Part shown: positions 61,133-64,000 of the stretch, piece after piece
Layout: each line of letters starts with the position of its first letter
How positions within the stretch are numbered: position 1 is the first letter of the stretch
DNA from: Akkermansiaceae bacterium
GTDB lineage: Bacteria; Verrucomicrobiota; Verrucomicrobiia; Verrucomicrobiales; Akkermansiaceae
Direction: 5' to 3'
Length of the DNA: 64,000 nt
Assembly (NCBI GenBank): GCA_015062005.1
Contig: SUVL01000003.1
Coordinates: 62,001 to 126,000, forward strand
The notes under the pieces: model-generated
Databases searched by the model: none
What the model was told of the DNA's origin: nothing
The model's input: only the letters and a program-made list of their open reading frames with translations
Translations under genes and position numbers: made by a program

Positions 61133-62377
61133 ATGGACCTCACACAATCCTTTAAAAAGTCCGAACTGTGTATCAGCGCAATATTGTTATGTTATACAGC
61201 GTTGACAATTTTGTTTACAACCATAGAAGCTGTTTATCACAGCATCGACAAAGGGAGTTGGCGATTTACTGAATTTCTGATAAATTACCAGGGTGGATAC
61301 GTACGGCGCGGACTTATAGGCGAAATTCTGTATTTTCTGAAACAACGCCTGAACATTGAGCCCATTCTTATCATTTGGATACTTTGTATTCTCAGTTCTC
61401 TTGCTGTTTCCTGGATTTTAATCCACCAGTTTCGAAAAGGCAATCTCAGTCTGTGGGTGTTACCCCTTTGCTCCTGCTTATCCGGCGCTGATTTTTTACG
61501 CAAAGACTTCACGTGTTATCTTCTCATCGCGGCATGGCTGTACACATACAGCAAAAAAATAAACACACCATTCAAGTTATTGCTCATTAACAGCATCGGC
61601 ATACTCCTATTCAATATTCACGAAGCCTCATTCTTTATTGTCTTTCCTTTTGCTTTCCTCTGTTTGTTGACGGAGCCCCACACAAAGCGGAGTTACCATT
61701 ACCTGACCATTCTGATTCAAGGCATTGCATTTGGTATAGTAATTCTGAACAAAGGAGACACTACCATCGCTCGCAAAATTCAGGATTCATGGGCATTATA
61801 CTACCCCAACCCCTTTGCTAAAGAATTAATAACAACGATACAATCAATAGGATGGGAAACTGAAAAAACCATATTAATGCATCTACATGAGAACTTTCTC
61901 CGATCAAGCTTCGGTATACAAGGCTGGTTCAGCAAACCCATCGTTTGGGCATCCACTTTTTTCATTATTCCTAACCTCCTTTTCAGAAAATATTCATTCA
62001 CGTACCGAAAAGAATCTGTTGAAGTTAGAAATTTCCTCGCTCTCTTGATAATTCAGTTTGTATCACTCTCTCCCTTGTTTTTCTTCCTGAGCTGCGACCC
62101 TGTCCGGATTTTGTCATACTGGACCATATCGACATTCCTTATATACACATTCATTCCTGACAAAATAGGATTCTGCTATCCTGTGTGCTTAAGAAAGATA
62201 ACCGAGCGCGTCCAGCAGTTCATATTTTTCCGACAAAGTCTTGCGTTGTCAATTGCGGGTATGTTTTTCCTGTGTATATCCTTTACTTGTACCGATGTGA
62301 AAGACGCTTTCTATCGTAGTATCGTGGGAACGTTCTACAGATTTGGCGAGTGTCTGTACAGCCACTTCTGGGGGTAA
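61133..62377 (+). CDS. Polytopic membrane protein of a glycan cluster
   Basis: 414 residues from ATG 61133 (MDLTQSFKKSELCISAIL). About nine or ten hydrophobic helices. The periplasmic loop after the first helix contains NYQGGYVRRGLIGEIL, a motif (GGFVRRGLxGE) recurring in uncharacterised polytopic proteins of exopolysaccharide loci; an SGADFLRKDF loop follows. It could be a GT-C-like transferase using the polyprenyl-phosphate sugar of its neighbours (inference). Much more AT-rich than the three upstream genes, with different codon use, so probably acquired separately. Confidence 0.7.
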   Translation: MDLTQSFKKSELCISAILLCYTALTILFTTIEAVYHSIDKGSWRFTEFLINYQGGYVRRGLIGEILYFLKQRLNIEPILIIWILCILSSLAVSWILIHQFRKGNLSLWVLPLCSCLSGADFLRKDFTCYLLIAAWLYTYSKKINTPFKLLLINSIGILLFNIHEASFFIVFPFAFLCLLTEPHTKRSYHYLTILIQGIAFGIVILNKGDTTIARKIQDSWALYYPNPFAKELITTIQSIGWETEKTILMHLHENFLRSSFGIQGWFSKPIVWASTFFIIPNLLFRKYSFTYRKESVEVRNFLALLIIQFVSLSPLFFFLSCDPVRILSYWTISTFLIYTFIPDKIGFCYPVCLRKITERVQQFIFFRQSLALSIAGMFFLCISFTCTDVKDAFYRSIVGTFYRFGECLYSHFWG

Positions 62378-62663
62378 TAAACTATATTTGTGCCCCGGTG
62401 GGGTGCAATTATTGCTCCGGCAATTAAAGAATATTGCTTGGACTCAACGACAAATTGATATTTGTCGTTCCGACAAAAGTACGAGGTGGGAGGTACGAAG
62501 TGAAAGTTCCGCGAGCCTTGCGGCTCGCCATTTGTTATCAATAGAAAACACCTGCAGGCGCAGCCTGCCTGACTTTATACTTCGCACTTCCCACCTCGTA
62601 CCTCGTACTTCTCCATATTCCAATATAGTGAGTTTTGAGGAGTTCCCAATTTTCAATTCCCTG
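62378..62663. repeat. Intergenic hairpin element (diverged family member)
   Basis: CGACAAATTGATATTTGTCG (62449-62468) is a near-palindrome. TACGAGGTGGGAGGTACGAAG (about 62480) faces its complement CTTCGCACTTCCCACCTCGT (about 62580), around GCGAGCCTTGCGGCTCGC. The right end TAGTGAGTTTTGAGGAGTTC matches the terminus of the palindromic family. No gene. Confidence 0.65.
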
Positions 62664-63362
62664 TCATTCTTTAAGACCTACGCGCTCGGCGTAGCGTTGC
62701 ATCAGCATAGCGCCGTATTCGCGGGGCAGCAGCTTATCGGCATAGTGGGCGCGGTATTCATCCAGCTCCCAGGGCAGGAACTGGTTGCGCCCATAGAACT
62801 CGCCGTTTTCCTCATCCACGCTCTGCAGACTCAGGAAATCAGAAAGGCACTGCTGCTGGGCTTCGTTGAGAAGGCTCTTCTTCTGGCGGATGTGTTCCTC
62901 CAGCTCACTTTTGGGACTCAGACCGGGGTATATTTCCACCACACCGCGCAGGGCTCCAATCATGAAACGGGGAATCAGGAAACGGTACGCCTCCGGGCCG
63001 ACGAAGCACAAGGATATCGAGCAGGCAAAAAGCAAATCATCGGGGATGGCGTGCCAGTCATTCCTCTCCTCGCGGGCAGCCAGCACATCCAGCACCTCCT
63101 GGCTCAGGTAGTCATCCATCGCTTCTCCGCAAATCAGCACATAGGGTTCATTTAGGCACTGCACCCCGGCAAAAGCCTCCTCAATCTGCTCCACCAGCCT
63201 TTCCTGCAAGGGGGTCAGCGGCATTAAATCCGGCTTGTATTTCTTCCGTGAACGCTCAACTCGATGCAGGAACTCCGCAGCCGCAGCCAATGCCCCGGGA
63301 CTGGCAGAGCCCTTCTTCAGCCCGGCCTCCCGCACTTTCTTTTTCCCGCCCTGCTTTGCCAT
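62664..63362 (-). CDS. DUF6714-like protein
   Basis: About 232 residues from ATG 63362 (MAKQGGKKKV); the frame extends 17 codons upstream, but that would cross the promoter. A basic N-terminus (about 1-45) precedes a helical domain with LTPLQERLVEQIEEAFAGVQ and IPDDLLFACSISLCFVGPEAYRFLIPRFMIGAL, similar to the DUF6714 pattern. No signal peptide; cytoplasmic. Function unknown. Promoter TTGATG-17-TATACT lies 7 bp from the ATG. Divergent from the next gene, 80 bp between start codons. Confidence 0.68.
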   Translation of the reverse strand: MAKQGGKKKVREAGLKKGSASPGALAAAAEFLHRVERSRKKYKPDLMPLTPLQERLVEQIEEAFAGVQCLNEPYVLICGEAMDDYLSQEVLDVLAAREERNDWHAIPDDLLFACSISLCFVGPEAYRFLIPRFMIGALRGVVEIYPGLSPKSELEEHIRQKKSLLNEAQQQCLSDFLSLQSVDEENGEFYGRNQFLPWELDEYRAHYADKLLPREYGAMLMQRYAERVGLKE

Positions 63363-63369
63363 GCGCACA

Positions 63370-63398
63370 AGTATAGCACCGGCGCCATTCGACATCAA
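63370..63398 (-). promoter_or_regulatory. Promoter of the DUF6714-like gene, leaderless
   Basis: Minus strand TTGATG (63398-63393), 17-bp spacer, TATACT (63375-63370), 7 bp to ATG 63362. Confidence 0.65.
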
Positions 63399-63406
63399 GT
63401 TCTTAC

Positions 63407-63435
63407 TTGGCACCGGAAATTGATTCTGCTATAGT
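63407..63435 (+). promoter_or_regulatory. Promoter of the 63443 gene, leaderless
   Basis: TTGGCA (63407-63412), 17-bp spacer, TATAGT (63430-63435), 7 bp to ATG 63443. Back-to-back with the divergent promoter of the preceding gene. Confidence 0.7.
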
Positions 63436-63442
63436 GGGGCGT

Positions 63443-64000
63443 ATGAGATGGCATTTGCTGATACTGGTAACCGGCGTGTTGCAACTGGCACAGGCAGTGA
63501 CGGTGGAGATGCGGCACACCCACGGCGTGTTCTACCCGGAGCTGAAGCAGCAGGGTATCCTGCAGCTCAAAATCACCGGTGAGCCGGGTGAAAAGATTAC
63601 CAGACTCGATTTCAGTGATGGCAAAACCACCCAGACGTCCGATATCCAGCTGGCGCGCCTCTCCACCTCCGGCAACTGGAACGGCTACACCCTGAACACC
63701 AAGCGCCTGGTGCAGGAGAAAGACAAAACCAAACCGAATAAAAAAGGTAAATTCTTCTTTGAAACGCCCATTGAGGTCGGGCCGGAACCGGTCTATTACT
63801 GGTTGAGTTACGATTTATCGCGCGGGGCAAAGCGCGGCAACCTCATTGACGCGCTCTGCACCAAGGTGACCCTGGCGGATGGCAGCACCGTGAAGCCTGT
63901 GCTGAAACGCGCCAAGGCACTCAAAAAACGCGTGGTGGGGCGCATCTATCCCTTCCCTTACCGCATCGTGCCCTACTACCGCCCACGCTGGGTGAAGGGC
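63443..64000 (+). CDS. Secreted protein with sialidase-type N-terminal (BNR-associated) domain, partial
   Basis: First 186 residues only; open at the right edge. Signal peptide MRWHLLILVTGVLQLAQA. The mature start (VTVEMRHTHGVFYPELKQQG ... LQLKITGEPGEKITRLDF) and YYWLSYDLSRGAKRGNLIDA resemble the beta-sandwich domain found before BNR-repeat neuraminidases and related secreted hydrolases of mucin-degrading Verrucomicrobiota. The catalytic part would lie outside the window, so enzyme identity is not established. Confidence 0.6.
   Translation, partial: MRWHLLILVTGVLQLAQAVTVEMRHTHGVFYPELKQQGILQLKITGEPGEKITRLDFSDGKTTQTSDIQLARLSTSGNWNGYTLNTKRLVQEKDKTKPNKKGKFFFETPIEVGPEPVYYWLSYDLSRGAKRGNLIDALCTKVTLADGSTVKPVLKRAKALKKRVVGRIYPFPYRIVPYYRPRWVKG

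Overview
The window reads as chromosomal DNA of a Verrucomicrobiota-type (Akkermansia-like) gut or host-associated bacterium. This is an inference from the gene mix (GTP-dependent PEPCK, secreted glycan-linked hydrolases, alpha-2-macroglobulin, many small lipoproteins, large ankyrin proteins), high-GC codon use, weak use of Shine-Dalgarno sites and dispersed palindromic intergenic elements. No rRNA or species marker is present, so the assignment is tentative.

Layout. 1-1.6 kb: two GT2 glycosyltransferases (-). 1.7-4.4 kb: rplY (-), two tiny lipoproteins, a yggL homologue and citrate synthase (+). 4.4-8.8 kb: three related secreted proteins of unknown function (-). 9-15.8 kb: clpP-clpX-tsaD, a four-helix-bundle gene bracketed by inverted heptamer arrays, two uncharacterised genes, a NERD/UvrD-like helicase and a small lipoprotein (+). 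16-18.6 kb: thermonuclease, a palindromic element and a secreted protein. 18.7-22.7 kb: pckG and a kinase/HTH/RHH cluster (-). 22.8-29.8 kb: zinc-ribbon membrane protein, secreted protein, RNA methyltransferase, ROK kinase, a metallopeptidase and argJ. 29.9-32.6 kb: a module between two 98%-like direct repeats carrying a broken ORF and an ankyrin/DnaJ-zinc-finger lipoprotein. 32.7-33.6 kb: rpmE (type B) and an OsmC protein. 34.2-41.7 kb: tandem array of three copies (one truncated, one frameshifted, one complete) of an ankyrin-TM-ankyrin gene. 42.3-48 kb: alpha-2-macroglobulin with a CTEQ thioester. 48.2-48.5 kb: three identical tRNA-Gly(GCC). 48.5-56.2 kb: one long minus-strand operon exbB-exbD-TPR-GT51/degenerate PBP-IMPase-rsmB. 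56.4-57.5 kb: alr. 57.5-62.4 kb: a tyrosine recombinase divergent from a glycan operon (UGM-like flavoprotein, GtrA, GT2, polytopic protein). 62.7-64 kb: a DUF6714-like gene and the start of a secreted protein with a sialidase-type N-terminal domain.

Most striking signals. (1) Between the recombinase and the glycan operon, a perfect 16-bp inverted repeat flanks 145 bp; each arm fills the -35/-10 spacer of an outward-facing promoter, so inversion would exchange the -35 boxes. This is a candidate phase switch (or, alternatively, a paired operator). (2) The ankyrin array has near-identical 1.9-kb 5' halves and recombining 99-bp repeat modules on the far side of a membrane segment. (3) A recurrent palindromic element sits at the edges of these rearranged loci. 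(4) At least nine genes have a -10 box only 6-9 bp from the start codon, implying widespread leaderless transcription. (5) The cell-wall glycosyltransferase in the Exb/TPR operon has lost its transpeptidase motifs and lies near the macroglobulin gene.
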